A DNA stretch of 34,734 nt, taken from JAZKIX01 sp040384645 (GTDB lineage Bacteria > Pseudomonadota > Gammaproteobacteria > Burkholderiales > Burkholderiaceae_D). Location: assembly GCA_040384645.1 (NCBI GenBank), contig JAZKIX010000015.1:1-34734 (forward strand), written 5' to 3'. The position numbers and the translations under genes are program-made. Of the stretch, positions 1 through 9,852 are shown piece after piece (positions within the stretch are counted from its first letter, which is position 1; every line of letters starts with the position of its first letter). The notes beneath the pieces are model-generated. The model ran no database searches. It was given only the letters and a program-made list of their open reading frames with translations, and had not been told where the DNA came from.

Positions 1-3000
1 GGCGGCGTGACGCACTGCCCTGGCGTGGCCGAACACGCCACCGCCGTCTTGCCCAGGCCAGCAGCAAACGCATCGGTCAGGATAGCGCCGGTCACGCTGT
101 CCGGACCGGCATTACTGACGGTAATGGTGTAGACAGTGCTGGCGCCGCTGTCGACGCTGGCGACGCCATCGGTTTTGGTGATCGACAAGTCCGCTTGTGA
201 ATCGATGGTATTGGTGTCGGTAGCGCTGTTATTGGCTGGCGCGGGGTCGGTGACACCAGCCGGCACCGTAACGGTCGCGGTATTGGCAATGATGCCGGTG
301 GCACCGCCCGAAACGGTNNNNNNNNNNTAATGACCGCACCGGCTTTCATCGTTACCGTCGTACTGATATCGCCAGATCCACTCGGCATTCCACAAGCCGT
401 CGTGACTACACCGCCAGAACCGGCCGTCATCACGGCGCAAGTCCAGTTGCCCAATGTCAAACCCGAGGGAGCGGTATCGCTGACGGCAGCAGCCGTGACT
501 TCGCTTGGGCCGTTATTGGTGACCGTGATGGTGTAAGTGCTGCCGCTACCGGCATTGACATTACTAACGCCGTCAGTTTTGGTGATCGATAAATCCGCTA
601 CCGGATTGACTGTATCGACATCGCTGGCGCTATTGTTGCCCGGCGTCGGATCGGTGGTGCCAGCTGGCACTGTCACGGTAGCGGTGTTGGTCACGCTGCC
701 GCTGGTGGCCGACACGGTGGCGGTGACGCTGATCTGATAGGTATCACCGCTGGCTAACGCCGGCAAGGCAAAGCTGCCGCCTTCCAGCTGACCCACGCTC
801 GGCGGCGTAACGCACTGTCCCGGCGTGGCCGAACAACCCACCGCCGTCTTGCCCAGGCCGGCAGCAAACGCATCGTTCAAAATAGCGCCGCTGACGCTGG
901 ACGGACCGTTGTTGCTCACGGTGATCGTATAAACCGTGCTAGCACCGGCATCGACATTGGTCACGCTGTCGGTCTTGGTAATCGAGAAATCGGCTTGCGA
1001 ATCGATCGTATTGCTATCGGTGGCGCTGTTGTTGCCTGGCGTCGGATCGGATGTACCCACTGGCGCTGTCACGACAGCCGTATTGATAATGGTTCCTGAG
1101 GCACTGCCTGATACTGTGGCTGGCACGGTGTAGGTCACGACCGCGCCGGCTTTCATCGTCACCGTGGTATTGATGTCGCCCGAACCGCTAGGCGCTCCAC
1201 AGGCTGTGGTGACTGTGCCACCGGCACCGGCCGTCATCACGGCGCAGGTCCAATTGCCTATGGTCAAACCTGATGGAGCGGTATCGGTTACGGTGGCATC
1301 GGTGACATCATCCGGCCCATTATTGGTTATAGCGATGGTGTAGGTACTAGCGGCGCCGGCATTGATATTACTTACGCCGTCAGTCTTTGTAANNNNNNNN
1401 NNAATCGCTAAATCCGCTGAAACAGCGCCGGCGGTGTATTGAGCGGTCGATGGGTCGGTATCAAATACCGATCCATTGGTGCCATGCCCGGTTGCCGTGT
1501 TGGTGGTGGTGCCCGCTGTGGACGAGGCAGTAATCGGGCCGACGATACAGGTCGTGGCGGAGCCGATTGCCAACGGGTCGCTAAATACACACCCTGCCGC
1601 TGCGGCGCTCACCAGTGGATCGGGGTCGGTGACATTGACGTTATTCAATGTCTGCGCGCCCGTATTCACCAAGATGAATTTGTAATAGACATTGGCGCCC
1701 AAGCCGACGTTGACCGCTGATGACCAGGGGCCAGAAGCTGAGGCGCTGATTTGCTTAAGGAGGCTAAACCCGGGCGCCGCGCCAATGTAATTGGCACTGG
1801 AAACCGTGGAATCGTATGGCGTACCAGTATAGGTTCCGTGCGCAGTTGCGGTATTGGGGTTGTCGCCGGCCAGTGCAGTCAGCGGGCCGACCACACAAGT
1901 AGCGGTCGGATCTTGTATTTGCGAAGCGACTGGAAGCGGCGCTGGCCATGTGCAACCGGCTGCACTGACCAAGGCATCGCTGACACTAACCGGGTCCAGT
2001 GCAACATCGCCGGCATTTTCAATCGTGAACTGATAATAAAGCGGCGTTCCTGGCGCAGCGCTCAAGAACTTAAACCACGGGCCGCTGGCACTGGTCGATA
2101 TTTGCTTCAGCAAATTAATCGCTGGATTCGGTGCGGTGACTACCAGAGTGTCGGTGGCACTATTGCCAATGCCTGCCGTGGTGGCCGATACGGTGCCACT
2201 GGTATTGACATACGANNNNNNNNNNGGCGGTAACGGTCACACTGACAATGCAACTGGCGCCACCAGCAGCCGATCCACCACTCAGGCTGATGCCGGAGCC
2301 GCCAGCCACTGCGGTCACCGTACCACCGCAAGTATTCGCGACAGCTGGGGTTAAGGGATTGACGTTCGTCATGCCAGCCGGGTAGGTATCGGAAAACGCC
2401 AGTCCCGAAAGCGTCTCGTTCGCATTCGGATTGCTGACGGTAAAGGTCAGCAAAGAGCCGGTCCCCTGTAAAACGGGATTCGTGCCAAAAAGTTTGGTCA
2501 TACTTGGTGGCAACACTGCCGTCAATGACGCCGTTGCAGAACCGCTGGCACCAGAGTTGGTACCGGTTTCTGTTGTCGAAATAAAGCCGCTGACGTTGGT
2601 ATGCGGCCCCGCCGTGGTGGCTTTAACGCTGACACTGGCGGTACAAGATCCGCCGGCTGGGATATTTGCCCCGACAGTTTGCCCAAACGCCAGCGATGTC
2701 GCGCCTGCGGCCGGCGCCCAGGTGGGCGATCCGGTGCATGTGGTGCTGGCAGATGGCGTTGCAGCCACTTCCAGGCCGGCTGGCAAGCTGTCAGTGAATT
2801 TAGCGCCGGTCAATTGGACGGCATTTGGATTACTCAAGGTGAATGACAGGGTTGAAACACCGTCTACCGCAATCGGGCTGAGCGAAAATGCTTTGCTCAA
2901 AGTGGGTTGGCTGGGCGTGTTACAGCCGGTAAACAAGACGTTATCGATATTAATATCCGAACCGCTGTTGGTATTGCCTGAGTTAAAGGCATAGATGCGG

Positions 3001-4811
3001 AAATATGTCGCCCCTGAAGGATTCAGTCCACTGGTAAAAGCAATGCTATTGCTAGCGCCGAACGCGTTCCATACAGTTTGCGTTGCCATTGCCGCAGCAT
3101 TGAAAAATACTTGCGTGCCGCTCTCCGGCCGTGCGTTCGAGGTGCCGTAGTAAACCGCCAAGCCTTTCGGACCATTTGGGGTTTTGAAGAGCGCGTCAAA
3201 ACTGAGATAAACCGCTGTGTAGCCTGTCGTATCGAGTGCAAACTCAAAATATTCATCGTTTGCCGTTACCAGGCTTGCACCAGTCGTGACGCTGCCGTTA
3301 GATCCCCACGATCCGGTGCCGGCAGGGGCAATTGTGTTATCGGCCGTACTATAAACCGCATTCATCCCGATGCCTGGTGCAGCTGCGGCCGTTACGTTTG
3401 ACGTGGTCGCGACGGGCGCAGACGTGCTCATGCCGGTGGGGAAGTTCCAACGTGCCAGCGTGTTACCGCACACACCGGTACCCGTCGTCGCCGTGGTCAG
3501 TGCAAGATTAGCCGTCGCGCTATGTCCGGTATCGATGGCGCCGACAAAAAGATTATTAGAGGTATTGACATAGGTACCAGTGGTGGGCGCCGCCGGCACA
3601 CTAACGCCCACGGTAATGACACAACTACTGTTGGCGGCGACCGTTCCATTCGAGAACGACACTGTGTTGGCACCTGCAACCGGTGCAAAAGTGGGTGTGC
3701 CGCAGCCAGAGGTAGAAAAATTGGCCGGTGTCGCGACCACCATCTGCCCGCCCGACAACAGCGGCAATGCATCAGTAAAGTTAGCGCCGCTGATAGGCGA
3801 CGAAGTCGGATTGGCGATGGTAAAACTGAGGGTTGAGGTACCGCCGGCCACTGTAGCAGCAGGCGAAAAGCCCTTGGCAATCGTCAGCGCGGTCGGATCT
3901 AGAATCGTGGCAATCCGAGCACCCGTTGTATTGTCCGAATTGTAGTGAAAACTACTGCCTGAAAAATCGTACAGCAGGGTATTTAAGGGCTGCGAACTGC
4001 CGCCACCGCCTAAAATTTTGATCGTATAAGTCGTAACCACATTGCTGCCACCCGTCTTGCCCGCGGTACCGACACAAGCCCGATAGTTCGGATTGCTTGG
4101 GTCGTTTTCCCATCGGCAGGCATCGGCATATAGCTTGTCGTTGGGCGAGGAGACATACACCGAGGTATTGGCGGAATAAGTCGTATTGACAGACAGGATC
4201 TGAAAAATCGTGTTGGGGAAATTAATAAAGGCTTCGAACTGCTCATAACCCTGGGTCGCGGTGCCGCCATTGAGTTCGATTGAATACGTATTGCCCACCA
4301 CCAGGTTCATTGATCCGCCGGGTGCAATCGATACACCGTCCAGCTTGACACCAGACACGGTATTGCGATTTTGCGAAATCAAATGCTCCACAAACAACTC
4401 GCGCGATGCCGGTGTTGAAACTGTGTCGGACACATCGGTCGCCGCGATATGGTATCGACGCGCCGTGTTATAGGCCGCGGCAATCGGCGTTACTTCCACT
4501 TCGAAATAAGCATCCGAGCAAGCGCCCATGCCCAGCGACGCAATATTGATCGTATTGAGCGTACCGGATCGCAAATTGATATTCGCGTTAGCCGAATCCC
4601 ACACATAAGCTACCGCGATATTGCTGGTTGCCACATTGCTGCAAACCCGCGCCCCGACCGGAAAATACCTTGGCCCCGTCGCCGGACTATTGCTATCGAG
4701 CCCGACGATATTCCAAGTCAGCGGCGTGATCGTCAATGTGGCTTGCGCAAGTAAGGGCAACGCCATGCCCATCATCAGGCTGGCGAGGAAAATAAGGCGT
4801 TTGAAGTTCAT
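1..4811 (-). CDS. giant secreted DUF11-type repeat protein (partial, 3 assembly gaps)
   Basis: This is one gene read leftward. It starts at the ATG at 4811, which has AAGGA about 7 nt upstream, and runs off the left edge, so about 1600 residues are visible. The first 24 residues are a signal peptide (MNFKRLIFLASLMMGMALPL, then LAQA). A unique N-terminal part of about 600 residues follows, rich in Thr, Ser, Asn and Gly. Next come domains of the pattern 'L-x-K-x-F-s / F-T-I-x-N-P', then LLKQIS units near 2110 and 1750, and below about 1416 DUF11-type units that each begin ADLxITKTD and carry YTIxVxNxGP. The reading frame appears to break at the N runs at 318 and 2216, but both flanks continue the same protein in a shifted frame, so I treat the breaks as wrong gap lengths. 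DUF11 proteins are generally exported surface or adhesin-like proteins; a role in adhesion here is inference. No anchor or sorting domain is visible because the C-terminus is outside the window. Confidence 0.85.
318..327. other. assembly gap (10 N)
   Basis: A run of exactly ten N inside the DUF11 repeat gene. Comparison with the neighbouring repeat, which reads KAGAVVTYTVPATVSG, suggests about 17 bases are missing here. Seventeen bases and ten N differ in frame, and that explains the false frameshift. Confidence 0.95.
1393..1402. other. assembly gap (10 N)
   Basis: A run of ten N at the start of a DUF11 unit. On the minus strand the left flank ends GCGATT and the right flank starts TTACAAAG. 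Merging the shared TT gives the expected A-I-T-K, so the true gap could be zero or could hide whole repeat units. Confidence 0.95.
2216..2225. other. assembly gap (10 N)
   Basis: A run of ten N between a domain ending SVTVTA and the next stretch, which reads SYVNTSGTVSATTAG on the minus strand. Both flanks belong to the same protein, and only the gap length breaks the frame. Confidence 0.95.
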
Positions 4812-5418
4812 GCGAGGTCCTTGGCTGCGGGTGGTCCAGCGGATAAAACAATCAATTCGGGTAAAACAGACGTCTTCGACAAGCAATTGTCCCGGTGGCG
4901 GGATGCAACAGAAGAACTAATCGGAAGAAGTGACGGGATGGAAATCGGTAGGATGAGGGGCAAGGATCGCAAACGCCGGCAAACTGGACGAAGCACAGAT
5001 GCGTGCAACTGAAACGATATCGCTCACAATGAAACTCTGTTCTAGACTTTTCACTGAACACCCCCGATTTAGAATTATTTATTCAACCAAGCGGAAACCA
5101 TGTGACAGGAAAGCAAATTCGTTGCCGAATGAATGTCATTCAGCAAGCACGGCAGCAGCAACCCCAGAACGACAAACAAACGTGAATTGCTTAAAAAGCG
5201 TGAGCTTATTGTTACACAATATTGCAGAAAAATAACTCTTTTAATGCATGCCAATTCAGTGCGTATCGCCTTTGCTACATGCTGTGCAGGGGGTTGAGTC
5301 AGGAATCAGCGACTTCTTGAAAGAATTTTGTTGATGAACAGATAGTCCATCAAGGACGGCGCCACTTAGACGCCTACCGGACGACTATCCGGCGGGACAA
5401 ATTAGGGCTGTATAGACT
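4812..5418. other. non-coding leader / intergenic region upstream of the DUF11 gene
   Basis: About 600 bp without a convincing gene lies between the start of the DUF11 gene and the first repeat element. The short open frames here lack ribosome binding sites and recognisable sequence. It probably holds the promoter and 5' leader of the leftward DUF11 gene. I could not single out one promoter, and I see no known riboswitch. Confidence 0.6.
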
Positions 5419-5502
5419 AAATTATACTGGCGGCAGTATTAAAACAGAGGCAATAAAATCCTGCGGATAAGGCATTGTTTGACACCATACCCCCCCCTTT
5501 TT
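5419..5502 (+). repeat. dispersed intergenic element, copy E
   Basis: The 5' hairpin is ATACTG-GCGG-CAGTAT at 5424-5439. It is followed by GGCAATAAAATCCTGCGG, the purine-rich GATAAGG, and ATAC plus eight C ending at 5497, then TTTTT. This copy shares the order and spacing of blocks with the copies at 20148, 25969, 31453, 33350 and 34123. It is the only copy not directly behind a same-strand gene: both flanking genes run leftward, and it ends about 65 nt from the stop codon of the cupin gene. Confidence 0.75.
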
Positions 5503-5565
5503 CAACCAAAATAAGCATGTCATGCCAGCCAAATCAGCCGAGGCCGCAGCTTGTTCGAACCTGCA

Positions 5566-5886
5566 TCACGCCCTGAAAATTGTTAGCAAAGCCACCGAAT
5601 CTTCCAGTGCCAGCAGCGCATGCAGTTCACCACCGGCCAGATAAATCATTTGGCCGGAACGCAGATCGTGACTGTTGCCGGTGGTGCTGAACTGGATGCA
5701 ACCAGATAGGCATTGGAAGGTAATTTCGCCCGCCACCTTATGCAGCGGCATGGCCTTGTCGGCGGGTAGCGTGAGCCGTATTACTTCCAGCGTGGGACTA
5801 TTAACCAGTGCAATCGAAGAAAAATGGGATGCATCGCCCGATGACAAATCGATGAGCTGGCCGGATGTGGCGTGCGGTAAAGACAT
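5566..5886 (-). CDS. small cupin-domain protein
   Basis: The gene encodes 106 residues from MSLPHATSG. I chose the ATG at 5886 because GAAGGGA lies about 6 nt upstream; the longer frame up to 5937 would overlap the tonB-like gene. The sequence fits a single-domain cupin barrel: LPADKAMPLHKVAGEITFQCLSG gives the first motif with one His and one Glu (KVAGEITFQCLSG), and QMIYLAGGELHALLALED gives the second with GGELHAL. Cupins of this size often bind a metal or small ligand, or act as stress-linked or regulatory proteins; no substrate can be deduced. It lies 47 bp downstream of the tonB-like gene on the same strand and is probably cotranscribed with it. Confidence 0.75.
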   Translation of the reverse strand: MSLPHATSGQLIDLSSGDASHFSSIALVNSPTLEVIRLTLPADKAMPLHKVAGEITFQCLSGCIQFSTTGNSHDLRSGQMIYLAGGELHALLALEDSVALLTIFRA

Positions 5887-5933
5887 GGCGTTTCCCTTCA
5901 CAAACAGGTTGATGCTAAGGGCAAGCGTCAAAA

Positions 5934-7775
5934 TCAACGCACCTCTTCAATGATCTTGAGCGCGTCGTCAAAGTTCCAGACGCGCCGGATTTCGATCACA
6001 TCGAACTTGCGCGCCAGCGATGGCGGAAAGATGCTGTAGCGCGCGTTTAGACGCAGGATGCGGCGCACTGCGTCGTCCAATTCCGGACGACCGCTGGAAC
6101 GGTTGAAAACGATGTCCTCTATGCTGCCGTCGCTACGGATGGCTACCGTGACAATCGGGTCGCCTCGCGCCAGTTCAGTAGCGGATTGGACGTAATTGAG
6201 GCGGCCATTGCGCTCGATTTTTTGGCGCCAGCCTTCGATATAGCTGTTCAAGCCGATATCGTGTTCTTTACTGCTGTAAGTCCAACGCCGCGCGGCCTTG
6301 TCGGCATGTTCCGCAGCCGCAGCAAACAAAGGCGTTTCAAACCGCAACAGGCCGCCCTTGCGCGCCTGTTCCAGCGCCTTGGATGCCAGGCTGCCGCCGG
6401 GACTGGCGGCTAACGCGTCAGACTTATCGGCGCCACGGTTGCCGTTACCTGCATCGCCTGCATTGGGGCTGGAAGTTGCGCTGGCACCCGCACCCGACTC
6501 GCTAGCAACAGCGCTGCGGTCCTGCAACCGTTGCTGTGCCGCCAAAGCATCGGCTGCGCGGCGCGTAGCGCTGTCTTGTTCTTGTCGCAGTTGCTGTGCT
6601 TGTTGTGTTTGTTCTAATAATTGCGCTTTTTGTTTGGCGGCTAATTCATCGATCTGTTTTTGACGGGCTTGGGTCAACAATAGCTGTTGCGCGGCCTCTT
6701 GCTCTGCCTGCTTTTTTGCGGCAAGTTCCAAGGTTCGGCGTTGGTCTTCCTTGCGTTGCTCTACCTTTTGCTCCTCCAATTTTTGTGCGTCCAATTGTGC
6801 GATTTCAAGCATTTTCGCGGCTGCGATTTTCGCTTCATCATTCTTTTGCGCTGCCAACAAACCGGCACGTCGCGCGATTGTGTCCTGTTCCAGCTTTTGC
6901 GCTGCGAATGCTTGTTTTTGTAAAGCCAACGCTGCTTGTTGCTCGATTTTCTCGGTCTGAATGCGTTGCTGTTGGGCTAGCTGTTGTTGCTCCTGCTGCT
7001 CTTTTAACTCACGTTTTAACTTGGCATCTTCTATTTTTTTCATTGCCTGGATTTGCGCAAGTCGAGCAACTTCATTGACCGCTTGTCGCGCGGCGGCCTG
7101 CTCTACCTGTTCCTCCGCTTTCTTCGCTTCCTTGGCTTCGACCGCAAGATCTTCGATTGGCGCAATTGGGGCGGCCTCCGCGTCTTGCAGTTGCGCCGCT
7201 TCCACTGGTGGGATGGCGGACTCGTCTTCGATGGCGTGCGTCGGTGCGGGCAAGACAAAATCGTCTTGCTTTGGAATTGTTTTAGCGATGACTTCAGGCA
7301 TCGATATTTCATCAACGCGTTGCGGCGGATTGGCTGCTTTTGGCCGGGGCGCGCGCTGCTGTGGCTTCGGCACAATCAGCTCTTTTATGGATGTTGCTGA
7401 AGGCGGCGCTGCGGCTTTTGGCATTGGCAGCAAAGTCATGCCAGCATGTTCTTTGGGTGCCGCGTTCAAAGCCGGTGCGTCCACCGGGAGCGATGTCACG
7501 GGTGCAACGGATGGGACAACTAATGTTGAAGTGGCAAGCGGTTGGATGAATGCCTCAGTTACCGTATCGGGCGCCACGCCTACCGGTGCCAATTGAAGCG
7601 CAACGGTCAAAGGCTCAGTCCGGCGTTCCATTCCAGGCAAACCCAATCCCGGCGCACCGAATTGCAAGGACAAAATTGTGCCATGGAATGCGAACGCAAA
7701 AAATAGCCCGACCATCAGCCTGGCGCGAGTACGGGCGCGGCCAGACCACAGGCGGGGGTTTATTGCAAAACGCAT
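5934..7775 (-). CDS. TonB/TolA-like energy-transducer family protein
   Basis: The gene encodes 613 residues from the ATG at 7775; a TTG four codons upstream is an alternative start. A short basic N-terminus is followed by one membrane segment at about residues 20-42 (LMVGLFFAFAFHGTILSLQF). A Pro/Ala-rich stretch comes next, then a long Gln/Lys/Glu/Ala-rich region at about 200-425 that should form an extended alpha-helix or coiled coil, as in TolA. A low-complexity Gly/Ser region follows. The C-terminal 100 residues (LNSYIEGWRQKIERNGRLNY to VIEIRRVWNF) resemble the TonB C-terminal domain. TonB proteins carry proton-motive energy from the inner membrane to outer-membrane receptors. No exbB or exbD lies nearby and the helical spacer is more like TolA, so the exact partner is unknown. 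Confidence 0.8.
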   Translation of the reverse strand: MRFAINPRLWSGRARTRARLMVGLFFAFAFHGTILSLQFGAPGLGLPGMERRTEPLTVALQLAPVGVAPDTVTEAFIQPLATSTLVVPSVAPVTSLPVDAPALNAAPKEHAGMTLLPMPKAAAPPSATSIKELIVPKPQQRAPRPKAANPPQRVDEISMPEVIAKTIPKQDDFVLPAPTHAIEDESAIPPVEAAQLQDAEAAPIAPIEDLAVEAKEAKKAEEQVEQAAARQAVNEVARLAQIQAMKKIEDAKLKRELKEQQEQQQLAQQQRIQTEKIEQQAALALQKQAFAAQKLEQDTIARRAGLLAAQKNDEAKIAAAKMLEIAQLDAQKLEEQKVEQRKEDQRRTLELAAKKQAEQEAAQQLLLTQARQKQIDELAAKQKAQLLEQTQQAQQLRQEQDSATRRAADALAAQQRLQDRSAVASESGAGASATSSPNAGDAGNGNRGADKSDALAASPGGSLASKALEQARKGGLLRFETPLFAAAAEHADKAARRWTYSSKEHDIGLNSYIEGWRQKIERNGRLNYVQSATELARGDPIVTVAIRSDGSIEDIVFNRSSGRPELDDAVRRILRLNARYSIFPPSLARKFDVIEIRRVWNFDDALKIIEEVR

Positions 7776-7880
7776 AGGCACATCCAATGGGTTTTTATAC
7801 AGAAATGAAACACTGAGCGACGCGATCTTATCCGAATTTGGGCAAAACTTTGGGTTGGCTTCAGGTATAAAAACAAATAA

Positions 7881-7909
7881 AAAAAGCCTCCAGACATCGG
7901 AGGCTTTTT
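7881..7909 (-). terminator. intrinsic terminator after lpdA
   Basis: An 11-bp perfect stem (AAAAAGCCTCC / GGAGGCTTTTT) with a 7-nt loop. On the minus strand it is followed by a T-rich tract, 20 nt past the lpdA stop codon. It closes the pyruvate dehydrogenase operon ahead of the tonB-like gene. Confidence 0.9.
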
Positions 7910-7928
7910 CAAATTACAAAAGACAAAT

Positions 7929-9728
7929 TTATTTCTTACGCATCGGTGGCAAATCGGTACAGACGCCTTCAAATACTTCCGCCGCCATCCCGATCGATTC
8001 GCCCAAGGTTGGATGTGGGTGAATCGTCTTGCCGATATCGACTGCATCGGCGCCCATTTCGATTGCGAGTGCGATTTCACCGATCATGTCGCCGGCATGG
8101 GTGCCGACGATGCCGCCGCCAACGATGCGATGGGTTTCAGCATCGAACAGCAGTTTGGTGAAGCCTTCATCGCGACCATTGGCCACGGCACGGCCGCTGG
8201 CGGCCCATGGGAAATGGCCTTTCTCCAGCTTAATACCCTTGGCTTTGGCTTCGTCTTCGGTGATACCGACCCATGCCACTTCGGGATCGGTGTAGGCCAC
8301 CGATGGAATGACCTTGGCGTCAAAATACGTTTTGTGACCGGCAGCCGCTTCGGCAGCAACGTGTGCTTCATGGACTGCTTTGTGCGCCAGCATCGGTTGC
8401 CCGACCAAATCACCAATCGCGAAAATGTGCGGGACGTTGGTGCGCATCTGGCCATCGACCGGGATGAAGCCGCGATCTGTGACGATGACGCCAGCTTTGT
8501 CGGCGGCGACCTTCTTGCCGTTCGGGCTGCGACCGACTGCCACCAGCACCATATCGTAGAGCTGCGGCTCTGGCGCTGTCAGCGCAGGATCGGCGCTTTC
8601 GAACGTGACTTTGATCCCTTCGGGCAAGGCTTCGACCGCAACGGTCTTGGTCTTGAGCATGATCTTGTCGAAGCGTTTTTCATTGAACTTTTGCCAGACT
8701 TTGACCATGTCGCGGTCAGCGCCTTGCATCAAGCCATCGAGCATTTCAACGACATCAATCCGTGCCCCCAAGGTCGAATAAACGGTCGCCATTTCCAGTC
8801 CGATAATGCCGCCGCCGATGACCAACATGCGTTTTGGCACGGAACGCAATTCCAGCGCGCCGGTTGAATCGACGATGCGTGGATCTTGCGGAACAAATGG
8901 CAAATTAACCACCGCCGAACCGGCTGCGATGATGGCTTGCTTGAACTGGACGGTCTTCTTGCTGCCGTCGGCTGCGGTCACTTCCATGTGGTTCGGGCCG
9001 ACGAACTGGCCGACTCCTTGTACCACATTGACCTTGCGCGCCTTGGCCATGCCAGCCAGGCCACCTGTCATTTTGGTGATGACTTTTTCCTTGTAGCCGC
9101 GCAGCTTGTCGATATCGATTTCCGGCTTGGCGAAGGTCACGCCGTGCGCTGCCATTGCAGCGGTTTCATCGATCACGGCAGCGACGTGCAACAAGGCTTT
9201 GGATGGAATGCAACCGACGTTCAGGCAAACGCCGCCCAATGCAGCATAACGCTCGACCAAGACCGTAGCCATGCCAAGATCGGCGGATCGGAAAGCAGCC
9301 GAATAACCGCCGGGACCAGCCCCTAGAACCAGCATGTCGCATTCGACATCGACTTTGCCGGCATAGGACGAGGCTGCTGGCGCCGGTGTTACGGGGGCTG
9401 TTGCTGCCACTGGAGCAGCGGCAGGCGCGGGTGCTGGTGCGGCTGGTGCAGTCGCAGCCGGTGCTGTAGCCGGAGGCGCACTTGCGCCAGCGGCCGCTTC
9501 CAGAATCAGCAGTAAGGAGCCTTCGGCAACTTTATCGCCAACCTTGACTTTTAATTCCTTGACGACACCGCCGTGGCTGGATGGAATTTCCATGCTGGCT
9601 TTGTCGGATTCGACGGTGATCAGCGATTGATCAGCCTTGATGGTATCGCCCACTTTGACCATCAGTTCGATGATTTCGACTTCTTTGAAATCGCCAATAT
9701 CCGGTACTTTGACTTCGATCGTACTCAT
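7929..9728 (-). CDS. lpdA: dihydrolipoamide dehydrogenase (E3) with N-terminal lipoyl domain
   Basis: The gene encodes 599 residues. The start at 9728 follows GGAG about 10 nt upstream. Residues 1-78 form a lipoyl domain with the modified lysine K43 in ESDKASME. Residues 79-122 are a flexible Ala/Pro linker. From about 128 comes the flavoprotein disulfide reductase: FAD-binding GAGPGGYSAAF, the redox pair C168/C173 in CLNVGC, NAD-binding GGGIIGLEMA, a second FAD motif near FAIGDLVGQP, and the active-site HPHPT at the dimer interface. The enzyme reoxidises dihydrolipoamide on E2 and passes electrons to NAD+. A lipoyl domain on E3 is known in Neisseria and many betaproteobacteria. It is the third gene of the pdh operon, 124 bp behind aceF, and is followed by a strong terminator. 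Confidence 0.97.
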   Translation of the reverse strand: MSTIEVKVPDIGDFKEVEIIELMVKVGDTIKADQSLITVESDKASMEIPSSHGGVVKELKVKVGDKVAEGSLLLILEAAAGASAPPATAPAATAPAAPAPAPAAAPVAATAPVTPAPAASSYAGKVDVECDMLVLGAGPGGYSAAFRSADLGMATVLVERYAALGGVCLNVGCIPSKALLHVAAVIDETAAMAAHGVTFAKPEIDIDKLRGYKEKVITKMTGGLAGMAKARKVNVVQGVGQFVGPNHMEVTAADGSKKTVQFKQAIIAAGSAVVNLPFVPQDPRIVDSTGALELRSVPKRMLVIGGGIIGLEMATVYSTLGARIDVVEMLDGLMQGADRDMVKVWQKFNEKRFDKIMLKTKTVAVEALPEGIKVTFESADPALTAPEPQLYDMVLVAVGRSPNGKKVAADKAGVIVTDRGFIPVDGQMRTNVPHIFAIGDLVGQPMLAHKAVHEAHVAAEAAAGHKTYFDAKVIPSVAYTDPEVAWVGITEDEAKAKGIKLEKGHFPWAASGRAVANGRDEGFTKLLFDAETHRIVGGGIVGTHAGDMIGEIALAIEMGADAVDIGKTIHPHPTLGESIGMAAEVFEGVCTDLPPMRKK

Positions 9729-9798
9729 GTATTTGTATCTCCATTCGCTCCCCTTGCCCCGCTAGACAGCGTGGCAAGGATGGGTTTTGGCAATCGGC

Positions 9799-9835
9799 GA
9801 ACCAACACCGGTAAGGCTGCTACCGATGTTGGTTC
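9799..9835. promoter_or_regulatory. long hairpin in the aceF-lpdA spacer
   Basis: GAACCAACA-C-CGGTA, a 7-nt loop, then TACCG-A-TGTTGGTTC: 9 plus 5 base pairs separated by one mismatched pair. There is no T tract on either side, so it does not look like a terminator. It may act as an mRNA processing or stability element that sets the ratio of E2 to E3; that role is inference. Confidence 0.65.
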
Positions 9836-9852
9836 ACGCTGGCCGCGATTTA

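Noticed and set aside
92..2113. Treating the DUF11 region as separate genes or a broken pseudogene
   Set aside because: The translated sequence continues across the N runs once gap lengths are allowed to differ from ten; the apparent start near 2113 is an internal TTG.
4812..5418. A c-di-GMP or other riboswitch in the leader of the DUF11 gene
   Set aside because: No recognisable aptamer motif could be found by eye; only generic GC-rich pairing.
6961..7596. A long rightward frame rich in Cys, Ser and Ala opposite the tonB-like gene
   Set aside because: It is the complement of the Gln/Ala/Lys coiled-coil codons and has no start signal or family features.
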